This document shows, piece by piece, positions 10,766 to 21,930 of a stretch of DNA of 64,000 nt. A model generated the notes under the pieces. The model ran no database searches. It saw only the letters and a program-made list of their open reading frames with translations, and was not told the origin of the DNA. The stretch spans positions 1-64,000 of the forward strand of contig JAKCPI010002856.1 in NCBI GenBank assembly GCA_023213315.1. The letters run 5' to 3'. The position numbers and the translations under genes are program-made. This stretch comes from Euborellia annulipes (Eukaryota > Arthropoda > Insecta > Dermaptera > Anisolabididae). Numbering within the stretch: the stretch's first letter is position 1; every line of letters starts with the position of its first letter.

Positions 10766-11060
10766 TCCGTCTATCACGATATATTTAGGCAACATCCCGT
10801 TGGAATTTTGAAATGAAATTTTATATGCTTAAAGAGGACCTTCTCGGGATTACAGAAAAATTATTTTCATCCCGAAATTCCCATAACTTTTTGAGTTATT
10901 AATTCTTAAAGTTACGATTTCTCCCATAGGAAATGTATAGAGAAATATTTAAGTATTCTTTTCATTTTTTGTATTCCATGAATGTAAACAAATGATCAAG
11001 CAGGCGCGCTGGATTGGAATGGAATAATTTTCTTTTCATAATTAAAAAGAAATGGCCGCC
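10766..11060 (+). mobile_element. Helitron fragment (family of 42367-42815)
   Basis: It shares CCCGTTGGAATTTTGAAA, TAACTTTTTGAGTTATTAAT, ACGATTTCTCCCATAGGAAA and ATTCCATGAATGTAAACAAA with the complete copy at 42367-42815. Both termini are lost or diverged, and no CTAG end is seen. Confidence 0.75.
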
Positions 11061-11077
11061 GTAATAATTAATATATA

Positions 11078-11218
11078 TCTGGGGGTCCAGGCATTTATAT
11101 TTAAGTCATTTGGTATCCAAATCCCTTAAATAAAATCACCGGACTGCCTGGGGTCCGAACCCGTCGCGGGTTCGGTATAGAAGGTTGGCACGCTACCAAC
11201 TATTCCAAGCCCCGTGAG
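11078..11218 (-). mobile_element. tRNA-derived SINE fragment
   Basis: Minus strand: GGGGCTTGGAATAGTTGG (A box), GGGTTCGGACCCC (B box), CAGTCCGGTGATTTTATT, then GGACCCCCAGATA. It lacks the GTGAGTGTGAA tail. Here the duplicated block CGCGGGTTCGG appears twice around the B box. Confidence 0.8.
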
Positions 11219-11604
11219 CATTCATTGGACAGGTATTTCTCCCCTTCTTTTAAAATGTATTAACAAATACTTAAAATATTAGAAGCTTAGAGGCTTAATT
11301 TAAAATCGGAGATTTTCAGCTTTATGATCAAATCCAGATATAATTTTTGATTTACATTTTAATGATAAATATTCGAAAATTGAAATTTAATATATATGAT
11401 TGAATATAAAATAATAATTGTGAGATTTAATTTATTCAATTATTTTGAACTTTAATTTATATTAATACTTTTACTATTTTATCAAAGATATTTTAAATTC
11501 TGTCTATCTTTCTGTCTCTATCGCAGAGACTCAGAAACTACGGGGCAGATTTTGATGGAGTTTTTTCTAATGTTTATTAATTCATATACCCGAAAAAATA
11601 AGGG

Positions 11605-11674
11605 TGTGCCGCCGGGAGTCGAACCATGGATCCAATTTGAACTCGGAGTGCCCTTACCACTAGACCACAGCACA
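11605..11674 (-). tRNA. Degenerate tRNA-Glu(TTC)-like sequence (pseudogene)
   Basis: 70 nt on the minus strand. The acceptor stem TGTGCTG / CGGCACA pairs over 7 bp with one G.T. The D region GTCTAGTGGTAAGGGC matches the eukaryotic tRNA-Glu A box (GGTCTAGTGGTTAGG), and GGTTCGACTCC is a good B box. Counting places TTC at positions 34-36. The anticodon stem (CTCCG/ATTGG) and T stem (CATGG/CCCGG) do not pair and position 33 is G, so it is a pseudogene or SINE head, not a working tRNA. It sits inside a diverged AT-rich repeat. No T-run terminator follows closely. Confidence 0.5.
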
Positions 11675-11949
11675 TCAAAATTTAGGATAGAGAATTTTCC
11701 CGGGGTGGTTTTAGCCTATCATTATGTCAAATTAGGGGTAGGGGACACCCCTTGTCAGGGGTTCACAAATCTAGAATTCTTCCATTGGAAAGCATTATGC
11801 TCTATCTCTCCTTATGAAAAATTAAAGCTAATTAATTTGCATAATGAAATAATTAAATCTCTCTAATGAAAAATAATAAACATTGTTACGTAATTAAAAT
11901 TTTTTTCGTTTTGATTAATTTTCTTAAGACTAATTACAGGTAGAAAATT

Positions 11950-13010
11950 ACCTGCACACAACCTTCTCTTACCGAAAGTTGTGTTCTGTGCTTTTCACAC
12001 CAGATTTTTTGTGTCAACATATATTTATATATTAGAATTCAAGATATAAAATTTAAATACATTATTTTTTGTTACCATGGCTTCTACTTTTCCTAAGAAG
12101 TACAAAAGTAAAGGGGTTAAAGGGTGGTGTAGATGGTAACACACCGAGGTTTCAATAGACATACCCGGGTTCGGGTCTATTAAGGGCAAAATTGTTTTTG
12201 GCTGAATGATCAAGGTCAAAGGCCAGAAAATAAAGAAAAAAAAAAAAAAAGTAAAATGGGCTTCAAACATTTTTGTCTACAAAATAAGAATATACATTTT
12301 AAAGAGCATCTAAATTATAATTGATTTTTAAACAAAATCGTTAAAGCCAATTGTGAGAAAAATAAAAAAAAAATTGAAAAAATACATCAGTACTATTTGG
12401 TCAATTGGAATGGAATTCCTGCCCATGCTTGGGACATGCATACTTAGCTGAAGTATATAATTTGAGTATCGAGAGTTCTTTCCTTATTGAGTTATTTAAT
12501 TTAATCCAGATTTTTTGATATTTCAGTTGAAATTCATTCAAATGATTGTGAAAATGACGTCAAATTCACAGCTAAAAGGGAATCGCCTCCTTTTAATGGC
12601 AATTTCAAGAAAAGCAATCAAACGGGCATTTAAAAGCAATAAAATCTCTTTCAGAGAAATTTACATAAACATTATGTTTTGATATTTTAACTGGAATCGA
12701 TCTTCTTGAAATTTAAGATTTTTTCACAATAAATTAAATTGATTTCAAGTGAAATATCAAAAAATGTGGGTGAATGGGAATTACTCAAAAACGAATAAAC
12801 TCTCGATACTCAAATTTTATACTTAAGCCAAGTACCTATGTCGCAAGTATTTCAAGAAATTTCAATCACATCAGCCAAAGGGTTCTAGTACTTTACTAAT
12901 GTATTTTTTCAGATTTTTTTCGAAATTCGCTCTAACGATTTTATTTAAAATTCAAAAATCAATTATTTTTTAGATACTCTTTAAAAAGTATATCAATAAA
13001 ACTTTACGTG
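11950..13010 (+). mobile_element. Helentron-like element, interrupted and diverged
   Basis: The hairpin end is partial (AAGTTGTGTTCTGTGCTT...CACACCAGATTTTTTG, 11977-12012), followed by body blocks to about 12410. Body blocks in the opposite orientation appear at 12885-13010 (GTTCTAGTACTTTACTAATG, ATCAATTATTTTTTAGATAC). A foldback (12430-12845) lies between the two pieces, so two copies or one rearranged copy are possible. Confidence 0.6.
12430..12845. repeat. Foldback/MITE with ~85 bp inverted arms
   Basis: Left arm 12453-12545 (TTTGAGTATCGAGAGTT..., TTTTTTGATATTTCAGTTGAAA) and right arm 12745-12830 (TTTCAAGTGAAATATCAAAAAA..., AACTCTCGATACTCAAA) are reverse complements. No ORF. It sits between two Helentron-like pieces. 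Confidence 0.65.
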
Positions 13011-13027
13011 AAAATAGTTCAAGTACA

Positions 13028-13140
13028 CTTTACGCTGGGATTGAACCCAGCAAGGGGGGGGGGTTGATCCTCCAGGAAGCCTGGCGATCATTGCTCTGAG
13101 GAAGGGAGCATATATCGCACTGATCTTCCCGTGTGCCCTT
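13028..13140 (-). repeat. Possible tRNA-like (T-arm) SINE fragment
   Basis: On the minus strand GCTGGGTTCAATCCCAGC forms a 5-6 bp stem with a TTCAAT loop, like a tRNA T arm with B box. The A-box side is unclear, and a G run separates them. Weak. Confidence 0.3.
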
Positions 13141-13729
13141 TGATCGACATTAGGAGCCTAAAATGACGAAAAAACTTAAAAAAAAAAAGAAAAAATACTC
13201 ATACTTAAAAGACTACTCGATAAATGAATATTGACCGTTTCGTGCATTAAAGTCTCGCGTTCTTTATCAGACAAAAAAAAGGGAATATTCTTGTTTCGGT
13301 TTGTATAATAATTATCATCCCCCCTCTCCCCCCCCCCTCTCTACCACCAGTAAGCAAAGCGTTGTCTTGTTAACTTGTGTGTTATCATATCGGATCAAAT
13401 TCCATGTTGTATATAATTAGATACAAAAAGAAGAAGGGGCACAAGTCAGACATAAATCTTATGATAAGCGATCTATAGCGAAGCGCGCTCAAAACAAACC
13501 CCCCCCCTAAATAGCGAACCAACCAACGAACATTGTAATATTATCATAAAAAAAAAATAAAAGAGAAAGAGAGAGAGAAAAAAAGAAAGAAAAAATGAGA
13601 GAGATAACGTTTGATTTTAAAATTCAAATAATAATACAACAATTTTGGTAAAACTCACCAATATTCTTGCAATGTGTCTACAGGATGGGAAATGGATGTC
13701 GGAATCCTCCTATAATAAATTTTAATTTT

Positions 13730-14470
13730 TAATTTTGACGTCTTTTCGCCATTTATATAAATAGTCAAGAGAGGTTATATATATATGTATTTATATACGA
13801 TCTACATCTCGTAGTTTCAAGTCTAAGAAAGAAAGAGGTTATTTAATCTCTTCTAATTAAGAATATTTAAAATACAATAAATAAAATCTTACAATTATTA
13901 TTCGTTAATTAATCAAATAAACATTCATTATTAATTGAATTTTTTTTTTTTATAGCTGTGTATGAAAGACGAGATGGAAATATTCCAGAAACAAAGTAGC
14001 CAATATTATTTCAATAATATAATTTAAAAAATTCCAATCAAACGCCTCCGGTTCCGGTTGAACCGTCATCAGAACTATAGCATGGATTTTATTGAATAAA
14101 TACTTAAATAAGATCTTACAAAAGATTCAATAAATTTGTTGTAGATCTGATGTTGGTTTAAACTGGAGCCAAAACGTCAGCGTTTGGTAATTTTTTTTTA
14201 ATAATATTGGTTGAATTCTTATTGGAATATTTCCATTCTTTCATACATAGCTATAAAAAAAAAAAAAAAAAAACTTCAATTAATAATGAATGTTTATTTA
14301 ATTAATTAACGAATAATAATTGAGAGATTTTATTTATTGTATTTTAATATTTTTAATTAGAAGAGATTATAATATAATCTCTTTCTTTCTTAACCAGAAT
14401 CAAAGAGATGTAGATCGTATATAAATACATATATACATAACCTCTCTTTACTATTCAAATAAATTTTAAT
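13730..14470. mobile_element. Penelope-type inverted repeat with hammerhead-like remnants
   Basis: Arms about 13730-14060 and 14150-14470 are near reverse complements (e.g. ATTAACGAATAATAATTG at 14304 faces CAATTATTATTCGTTAATTA at 13894). In the centre the minus strand at about 14055-14081 reads CTGATGACGGTTCAACCGGA, the plus strand at 14149 reads CTGATGTTGG, with AAAACGTCAGCG at 14173. These are degenerate hammerhead-like cores at the inner ends of both arms. No protein is present. Confidence 0.55.
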
Positions 14471-14679
14471 TTTTCTTATTTTTTTATACATAGCTAGAGA
14501 TGTTTTTGGGTGATTTGTTTTGTTAGTTCTTTTTCCTCTTTTAGTTTACCAGTGCATTACGTATTGATGAAAAAGAAAGTGAAAAAACAATAAATTTTCT
14601 TTTTGGCAATAATAGTAAATTTTTAAAAATGATTTTTCACGAATGGAGTAGTTGTTATTTTATTTTTTTAAGATTTAGG

Positions 14680-14935
14680 ATTGACACTTGAGAGAGAGAG
14701 AGTCGATGATATAAGCGAGTAGCTACTGTCCAGTCACTTGATATATACGTAGATACGGAGATACAATTTTAAGAGGGCGAATTTTATAGCGTCTTTGCAG
14801 TCGCTGTAGATCACGACACGTATCGGCCGAGTCAAAGAACACAAATCACCCTCTCTCTCTCTCTCTCTCTCCCTCCCTTGATCGTCAAGAGAGAGAGAGA
14901 GTCTTTCAAATATTAAAACGATCTTCTTCTTATCC
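14680..14935. other. Unique sequence between GA/CT microsatellites
   Basis: Flanked by GAGAGAGAGAGAG (14691-14702) and CTCTCTCTCTCTCTC (about 14851-14870). The middle (CAGTCGCTGTAGATCACG, CACGTATCGGCCGAGTC) is not part of any repeat in the window. No ORF; possibly single-copy host DNA. Confidence 0.4.
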
Positions 14936-15106
14936 TTTTTATGATAAAATTAAAGTGGACGTAAATATCAAATGAGATTTTTTTTTTTAAGTTAAATTGA
15001 ATATTTTATTTATTTATTTTGATGTTTGTCAATAAAATGTATTTTATAAATTAGCAAACTTGTTGCGGATATTTTAACGAATTTTTTTTTTTAGTCCCTT
15101 TATATA

Positions 15107-16632
15107 TATGGGGCATTCCACGCCAACTCGACCACTTCTGAACCCGACCATTTTTGATTTGGCTGAAAGTTTGTCAACTTTTTGTACCCTATTGAAAACG
15201 TGTCTGAGAATTTTTTCAGATTTTACGACCCAGCCAAAAAAAAGTTATAGAATTTTCAAAAAACATCGATTTTTTTTAAATAACCGTAAAACTGTCAAAA
15301 ATTAACTTATCGGGACGATTTTTTTTTTGAAATTTTTGTCTTTAAATGTACTTTTCAGAAAAAAATATAACAAAATTTTACAGATTCATCTTGAACGTTT
15401 TTTTGACATTTTCGTAAAAAAACAAAAATTTGGGGATGAATGGCACTTTTTTTTTTAATTTTTTTTTTATAAAAAACTTTGATTTTTCTACAATTGCTCT
15501 AAAAATTTCAGAGTGGGATTATTTCGCTTTCTATTTTTTTTATTTTTGAAAAAAAAAAAAAAAATTTTTTTCTCCGCTTATTTATCATGATGGTGCTCTT
15601 AAATTCTTCCAGGACTGTCCGAGATTCTAGAAAATTGAAGAAAAATAATAATAATAATAGTTAGGGGTGATGAAAGTCGAGAAAATTCCATTTATCCTGA
15701 AAAAATTAGAAATTAGTTGTGTATTTAACTACTGAAGTATTTGAAGCGTCAAGTAAAAGCTTAGAAACATGGGCGTAACTAGGGGAGTGCCAGGGGGCCT
15801 GGCTCTCCCAGAAAGCTCCTTGCCCCAAGAAAAATTGAGAAAATATGGGGCTTTCCAGGCCCACCGGAGGATGGCTGGTCCCATGGCCCCCCCTTCTATT
15901 TTTCTTGGGGCAAGGAGCTTTCTGGGGAGAGCCAGGCCCTCCTGGCACTCCCCTAGTTACGCCCATGTTTCTAAGCTTTTACTTGACGCTTCAAATACTT
16001 CAGTAGTTGAATACACAACTAATTTTTAATTTTTTCAGGATAAATGGAATTTTCTCGATTTTCATCACCCCTAACTATTATTATTATTATTTTTCTTCAA
16101 TTTTCTAGAATCTCGGACAGTCCTGGAAGAATTTAAGAGCACCATCATGATAAATAAGCGGAGAAAAAATATTTTTTTTTTTTTTCAAAAATAAAAAAAA
16201 AAGAAAGCGAAATAATCCCACTCTGAAATTTTCAGAGCAATTGTAGAAAAAATCAAAGTTTTTTATAAAAAAAAAATTAAAAAAAAAAGTGTCATTCATC
16301 CCGAAATTTTTGTTTTTTTACGAAAATGTCAAAAAAAACGTTCAAGATGAATCTGTAAAATTTTGTTATATTTATTTCTGAAAAGTACATTTAAAGACAA
16401 AAATTTCAAAAAAAAAATCGTCCCGATAAGTTAATTTTTGACAGTTTTACGGTTATTTAAAAAAAAATCGATGTTTTTTTTAAAATGCTATAACTTTTTT
16501 TTGGCTGGGTCGAAAAATCTGAAAAAATTCTCAAACACGTTTTCAATAGGGTACAAAAAGTTGACAAACTTTCAGCCAAATCAAAAATGGTCGGGTTCAG
16601 AAGTGGTCGAGTTGGCGTGGAATGCCCCATAT
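15107..16632. mobile_element. ~1.5 kb near-perfect palindrome (foldback element)
   Basis: Ends TATATGGGGCATTCCACG and CGTGGAATGCCCCATATA. The two arms (about 15107-15840 and 15893-16632) are almost entirely complementary. The inner part starts GGGCGTAACTAGGGGAGTG, a MITE-like end also present inverted at 15940-15963, and the loop is only about 50 bp. ORFs in this stretch, including the mirrored pair 15706-15966 and 15769-16029, arise from the palindrome. No transposase. The class is unclear. Confidence 0.85.
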
Positions 16633-16762
16633 ACACTGAGTGGCGAAGCAACTCATTTTATGATTCCTCTACCTTCTGGTTTTATCAATATTCAAAAATA
16701 GGCAACGAAGTTGCAAAACTTTCTCGGGAAAATTTGGCAACTTCGTTGCCTATTTCTTAATA

Positions 16763-17016
16763 CTAGCCGCGAAGCCCACCAAAGGCGAGCATTCATGGAA
16801 TACACAAATATTTCTCTATACATTTCCTACGGGAGAAATCGTAACTTTAATTATTAATAACTCAAAAAGTTATAGGAATTTCGGGATAAAAATAATTTTC
16901 CTGTAATCCCGAGAAGGTCCTCTTTATCCATATAAAATTTCCTTTCAAAATTCCAACGGGAAGTTGCTTAAATAGAGCATGACAGACAGACGGACATTAG
17001 CGAATATATATATAGA
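16763..17016 (-). mobile_element. Helitron, short non-autonomous copy
   Basis: On the minus strand it begins TCTATATATATATTCG after an A and ends GGCTTCGCGGCTAG before a T. TC...CTAG termini inserted between A and T are the Helitron hallmark. Internal blocks (GTCCGTCTGTCTGTCATG, CCCGTTGGAATTTTGAAA, CATAACTTTTTGAGTTATTA-type) match 42367-42815. At 254 bp it is a deletion derivative with a weak terminal hairpin. Confidence 0.75.
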
Positions 17017-17219
17017 TTCAAATTAATTGACCCTCGCCTTTGATAGTCAATCATAAAAAGTCTTCCTAAATCCCACAAAATTAAAATTTAAAAATTTAAA
17101 CAAATACTGTCTGTGAGATTTAAATATATTAATTATAAATAATTAATTATATCTCGATATATTCTATGAGATAACGAAGTTTGAAATCTTAAAATGTAAT
17201 TTATTTAATAAATAAATTA

Positions 17220-17427
17220 ATTTAATAAATAAAAATTTAAATAACTTCTGAACTACTGAACGGATTGACATGAAATTTAATCCAGGCCTCGAGGCTATCG
17301 TCCTAATTATTAATATTATGGCTGAGTTTCAAATAATTTGATTCAGAGGAAGCTGAGAAAACTCTTGGTTCGCGTTAATACATTATCGCTCTTTTTTACC
17401 GCTCCCTGCGGTTAGATTCACTTCTAG
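17220..17427 (+). mobile_element. Second Helitron family, 3' end
   Basis: The hairpin ACCGCTCCCTGCGGT (17399-17413) lies 10 nt before CTAG (17424-17427), followed by T: a Helitron 3' terminus. The body (AACTACTGAACGGATTGACA, GCGTTAATACATTATCGCTC) differs from the other Helitrons here. The 5' end was not identified. Confidence 0.55.
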
Positions 17428-17574
17428 TTTTAATATCTTCTTAGGCCCAGTTAGGACTACAAATTTGAAAAAAATCATCCTAATCCGATGAATGGTTCCT
17501 GAGATATAAGCCAAAACAGCTTCACATATATCCGTAGTTAGATGAATTTATTTCTTTAATATCTGGTGCTCAAC

Positions 17575-17695
17575 ACGCAACTTTCTCTTACTCGTTCTGG
17601 TTGTTGTGTGTGCTTGTCACACCAGATTTTTTTGTATTACCGGCAGTAGATTAGAATTCGTTAAATGTAAAACTTTATAAACCTAGAAAAACATT
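17575..17695 (+). mobile_element. Helentron-like element, hairpin-end fragment
   Basis: Contains CAACTTTCTCTTACTCGTTC, TGTGTGTGCTTGTCACACCAGATTTTTTTG and GGCAGTAGATTAGAATTC. Its body is truncated after about 60 bp. Confidence 0.65.
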
Positions 17696-17699
17696 TATG

Positions 17700-18120
17700 G
17701 AGGTTGAGATTAATAAATAGGAGAAAAAAGCCAGCGCCTTTTTATTCACCATATAGGCCATACATTTATTTGCAAATATTTCGGGTTGCATTCACGTCCC
17801 ATGGCATAAAATAGCGTAGCAAGTTCCATTTGAAAAAAATCAAGTTATCCATGAATGAAATTTTTCAAATTAGCATAGCCAAATCTCCCAACACAAGAAT
17901 AATTCCGGGTTATCCGTCTGGCCTACATTAGTACATTTCATGATTAGTAACCTCACAAAAGAACAGTCCCCTAAGCTTAATGGTTCGCGCGATATTCAAT
18001 TTTTCTCAGACAGCAGTTTTTTCACAAAAACCCGATTTGCGGTTAAACGGTTTGGTTCAGAATACATTGCATGACATAAAGTCATACTAAAATTGGCCGT
18101 ATAATCCAAATATGCAATAA
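17700..18120. other. Unassigned sequence
   Basis: Non-repetitive within the window, less AT-rich than its neighbours, no ORF over 60 codons. It may be part of an old transposon ending at the small TIR element that follows. Confidence 0.35.
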
Positions 18121-18177
18121 TATACAGGGCGTTCCATTTAAAAAAACATAACTTCGATATGGACCACCCTGTATATG
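18121..18177. mobile_element. 57-bp miniature inverted-repeat element
   Basis: TATACAGGGCGTTCCATT ... ATGGACCACCCTGTATA: imperfect 15-17 bp terminal inverted repeats enclosing about 20 bp. ACAGGGTG(T/G)TCC ends are common in arthropod DNA transposons. It could also be one end of a larger element. Confidence 0.55.
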
Positions 18178-18479
18178 AGGTGCAATTGGAACAAAAATAT
18201 TTTGAATTTGTAGCCCTAAAGGCCCCACATTATGCACCATCGAGAAACTTTAAAAATGCCCGTTAATAAGCCCACAATCTTCCGTCCACTAAATAAGAGA
18301 AAATTTTCCACTACAGTGAATTTTCTATTGACATTTAATTTCCCAAATTATAGAGTGCACATTTATGTTGAGAGTATCCAACTCTCAAGTATCTCATCCA
18401 CTTCAATAGACACAAAATTGCAATTTGTATAATTACAAAAAAGAAAAGAAAAATGGTGGCCAGTTCACCTCTTATTGAA

Positions 18480-19170
18480 TAATCAAACAAGTTTTTTTTT
18501 TTGTTTTAGTAATAAAATCACGAACTTGTTTGTTTGTTTGTATAGATTGTAGCAGCAGCAGTGGGTTTGATAAGGTCGAGACAACAAGAGGCTATTTATA
18601 TGTAAATATCATCTCAATGGAAATATGTGTGCGTAGATGTGTTAAGGAACTGCCTGCCAGCCCAGGTTTTTTTTTTTTTCTTCTTCTTGCTTTTACTCAC
18701 TTTGAAATCACTCAACATTTTCTATTTTCTCTCTCTTTCAAAGTTACAAACAGAGTGAAATTCCCACTCGAGGGGACAAATATATCTATGTAAATAAATA
18801 AATAAAAAAACTTGGAGCTCAATTTTTATGCAGAAAGTGTTTCCATATATGTGAAAATAAAAAATAATAATAATAAGAAATAACGTAGATCAAAATGAGA
18901 ATTTTTTTTTGTCCACTTGCCAAGTTGCCTTTTAGGGAGGAAAATGATAATGAATTCGAGATGCTGGTCCGGTGTATTTACAGGTTTTTCACTGACGTTG
19001 CTCGACGTTTACTCGACAATTTTTTTAAACAAAAAAAAAAACTATTTACCTCTTGCAGATTAGAATTTTCGCCTTCACTTATAATTAGGGTTCGATCGGA
19101 ACAAGATTTTCAACCGAAACCGAAACTTGTATTTCCTATAAAAATTGTATAATAGAACGTGGCTGTAGAT
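18480..19170. other. Apparently unique sequence, no gene recognised
   Basis: Contains GCAGCAGCAG (18552-18561), poly(T) tracts and three short ORFs (18530-18793, 18895-19152 and part of 18232-18432) without recognisable domains. No repeat partner in the window. Confidence 0.35.
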
Positions 19171-19282
19171 GATATGTTTAATAGGAAAGAGGATGCAGCC
19201 AAATAATTGAGCCTCTATTCAGTAATGAACACTCTTTATTGGGACGTTTCTATTATTCAATTTATTCTACGAGGTAACTACA

Positions 19283-20035
19283 ATGTATCAAGAACTGTTT
19301 ATAAAATACGGCAAAATCTTCAAGAGATACATAAAAGAAGTAAGCTTGCTTATTATCAAACAACAAAAGTTAAAGAACAGACTTAATTTCCTTAATAAAT
19401 GTAAAGAACACTCTGTGATACCAAATTTTATCAATTTCAACTTAAAAAATATTATTGAACTCACTTTGAGAACAAATTCAAATAAAGCACATATTGTACT
19501 AATGAAATTTAAATTTTCTTTGCTCAACGTGGAAATATCAAATACATACTCTCAGTTAAATTTTTTACAATCTAATATTAATCAGTTGTCACGAAGAATT
19601 GAGCACATTATAAATGGGGTTGAATTTGGTATTTTTCAGCAGTGGGTAATAAATAAAAGTAATAATTATTATCTTAAATTTTATGAAACTATAAATAAAA
19701 AATTAGACTGGTTAAAAAAATCGCGTCCATTAGATCGATCATAGAGTAAAAAATTTGACAAATGTTCAGATCCCTGAATATGTAATTTCTACCCTCAGTT
19801 ATGAGCCAAAATTTGCTCCATTAACCGATAATAAACACAATAATATAATTAAAAGTATATCAGATTGTGAATATAATAACGGCTTGAATGATAGACAAAA
19901 ATGTTTCATCAGAGGGCAAATATCTAACATTTTAACAAACTATAAAAATCACAGTAGGCCAAATCGATGTAATCAAAATACGATTAAATCCGATTTAATT
20001 AGAACAATTTAATACAAAAAATCTCATCCTGATGG
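19283..20035 (+). pseudogene. Penelope-like element ORF, N-terminal part, frameshifted
   Basis: Three frames carry one broken protein. Frame 1 (19283-19744, 153 codons) is basic and lysine-rich and contains FLNKCKEHSVIPNFINF, the 'C....(V/I)P.F.' block of Penelope-like proteins upstream of the reverse transcriptase. Frame 2 (19755-20009) reads VISTLSYEPKFAPL, matching the Penelope 'vLslGpKFa' block. Frame 3 (from about 20000) gives TKNLILMV, matching the next block before 'DKG', where a Helentron-like hairpin cuts it. The RT catalytic and GIY-YIG domains are missing. Such a protein would copy RNA by target-primed synthesis. It is dead. Confidence 0.75.
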
Positions 20036-20080
20036 TAATCTGGTGTGACTGGTCGCACAGAACACAATTTTTTCTTATTA
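20036..20080 (+). mobile_element. Helentron-like half-hairpin
   Basis: AATCTGGTGTGACTGGTCGC ACAGAACACAATTTTTTC: only the first half of the family's terminal hairpin, truncating the Penelope ORF. Confidence 0.6.
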
Positions 20081-20394
20081 ACTGTAATTTCAAGGTGCAT
20101 TCTGTAGTTGGTTACCAGAATATATATTCAAATCAAATTTTTAAGTATTAGTTTTTAAAATTTTATATTAAAAATACAATTTTTTTCGGGAGAGGGGGTG
20201 TAATTACCCCCTTCCTCCCCTTTGTATTTGTCCTTGGCCGAAACGATGATATATATACTAGTAGGCCTACATCGTAAACCACAAATTAAAAAAAAAATTT
20301 GATTTATTTTAATTTATTGAAATATCCACTCACTTACCATCCTGACGAATGAGCAACGTCAGTGAAAAATCTAAAAATGATAATAGCAAATTTG

Positions 20395-20598
20395 GATAAC
20401 TTCGCACATTTTAACGAGCTTCTATAAATATTTTTTTCTCATACTTATAAATTTTACATCTTGAATTCTAATATATCGCCACGAAATTAAATAAATGTCG
20501 ACATGAATAATCTGGCGTGACAAGCACAGAACACAACATTCGATTTCCGAAGGGTAAGAGAAAGTTGTGTGCTGTGCGACCATCACACCAGATTTTTA
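20395..20598 (-). mobile_element. Helentron-like element, hairpin end
   Basis: ATACTTATAAATTTTACATC, then GTCGACATGAATAATCTGGC and the complete palindromic terminal hairpin (TCTGGCGTGACAAGCACAG ... GTGCTGTGCGACCATCACACCAGA, 20509-20593). The body is truncated. Confidence 0.75.
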
Positions 20599-20604
20599 TG
20601 TAAT

Positions 20605-21140
20605 TGATGTCACCCGAATAATATATTGAAAAGGACAGGAAACAAACAAAAATCTTCCCCCCCCTCCCCTCTTCTGGTGTTATTTTGATAGACACACACA
20701 CACACATACACTCTCTTTATTTATTAATTAGATTTCATTTTTCCTTCTCCCCCCCCCCCCACTCTCTCTGCTCTGCTATTCGTTATTCCTCTATTTTTCT
20801 CGATCTAGTTAAAAAAAGATTTCCATTTCCTAGCGTGACTTTAATTTCCTTTCAAAGTACACACAAGTTCGAGACCCAGTAGACCTGCGCTATTGATTCG
20901 CACACACTCAATGAATGGCAATCTATTAAAAAAAAAAAAAAAACTTCTTTCATACACGCACACAGCCCTTTTAGAGATTCCTTCCTCTCTCTATGGCATT
21001 ATTATGCTTTGAAAGAAGTTAAAAGTGTCCGAGAGATGATTTCAAAGTCATTATTTTAACATCAATAGACTTTTGCAGTCGTATAATTTCTCTTGCTATA
21101 CTCCAGTTAATTTATTTGTATAACTTGCAGCTTACCGACC
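20605..21140. other. Microsatellite-rich, otherwise unique sequence
   Basis: (CA)n near 20692-20708, C-runs at 20658-20672 and 20749-20761. No convincing coding potential. Confidence 0.4.
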
Positions 21141-21564
21141 GTTTAGGTACCTTCCAGTGGCTTAGCTAGGGGGTACAGCCAGGCGACTGAGGATTTGATA
21201 AAAAACAAATCAATTAGTAGAGGCTCTTATTATGGAAGAACTTATATTGGAAAGGTTCTCACATCTCCTTCCATGCATTCTTATTAAAATTTAAAACATT
21301 ATATTTCTTTTCTATTAAATCCATTAAAATTATTAATATTTTATTTCGACAAAACGTTTCAATTATAAATATTTTAAATCATATATTATTACAAATTTTA
21401 AAATTAAATTTCAAAATAATTATTCTATTATTAAATAAAATGTAATAATTGAATCTTTTAATTATTGATATGATTGAAAATATCGAAATAATATTAATTA
21501 TGAAGAAAAGAAATAAACACGAACAGCGAACAAACAAGAAACAAAGTGCGTAAGAAGTTAGGTT

Positions 21565-21759
21565 AGAAAGACAGAAATATTTACTGATCTTTTGAAAGAA
21601 ATTCATTATGACGACTTCAAAAACATTTAAGGTATGTGCCCTAAAGACTATGATCGTTTAGTAAAGAAGATAGAACCAATAATAAGGAAAAAAGATACTC
21701 AATTCAGATTGTCAAAAGCAGCTCTATTTAATCAGTCAAATAGAGCGAGATCATTCTAG
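21565..21759 (+). pseudogene. PIF/Harbinger transposase N-terminal fragment
   Basis: One frame with a single internal stop reads RKTEIFTDLLKEIHYDDFKN, stop, then MCPKDYDRLVKKIEPIIRKK and DTQFRLSKAALFN. This mirrors the start of PIF/Harbinger nucleases (..LL.EL...D...Y.N..RM....F..LL..+.P.I.K.DT.FR.AI....RL). The catalytic DDE part is missing. At 21757 it stops and runs into a CTAG-rich stretch. Assignment is by pattern only, and the fragment is short. Confidence 0.55.
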
Positions 21760-21930
21760 AGACAAAGTCTCGGAGGTGTCCACTGATACTCTAGCTAGAT
21801 TTTGTCAATCTCGCTAGATCTTTGACTTAATCTAGCTAGAGTGCTCTCAATGGTGTGTTCATTTGTAGATTGAGTCTCATATAGCTCTAGCGAGACTAGC
21901 GAAAAAATCTAGTGTTCTCGTACCTTTAAG
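21760..21930. repeat. CTAG/TCTAGCTAGA-rich stretch
   Basis: Repeated short motifs TCTAGCTAGA, CTCGCTAGAT and CTAGCGAGAC occur in both orientations over about 170 bp, next to the Harbinger-like fragment. Could be subterminal repeats. Confidence 0.5.

Noticed and set aside
15706..16029. Two 86-codon mirrored ORFs (MGVTRGVPGG...) as a real gene
   Set aside because: They are the same sequence read in both arms of the 1.5-kb palindrome and are made of MITE-like repeat.
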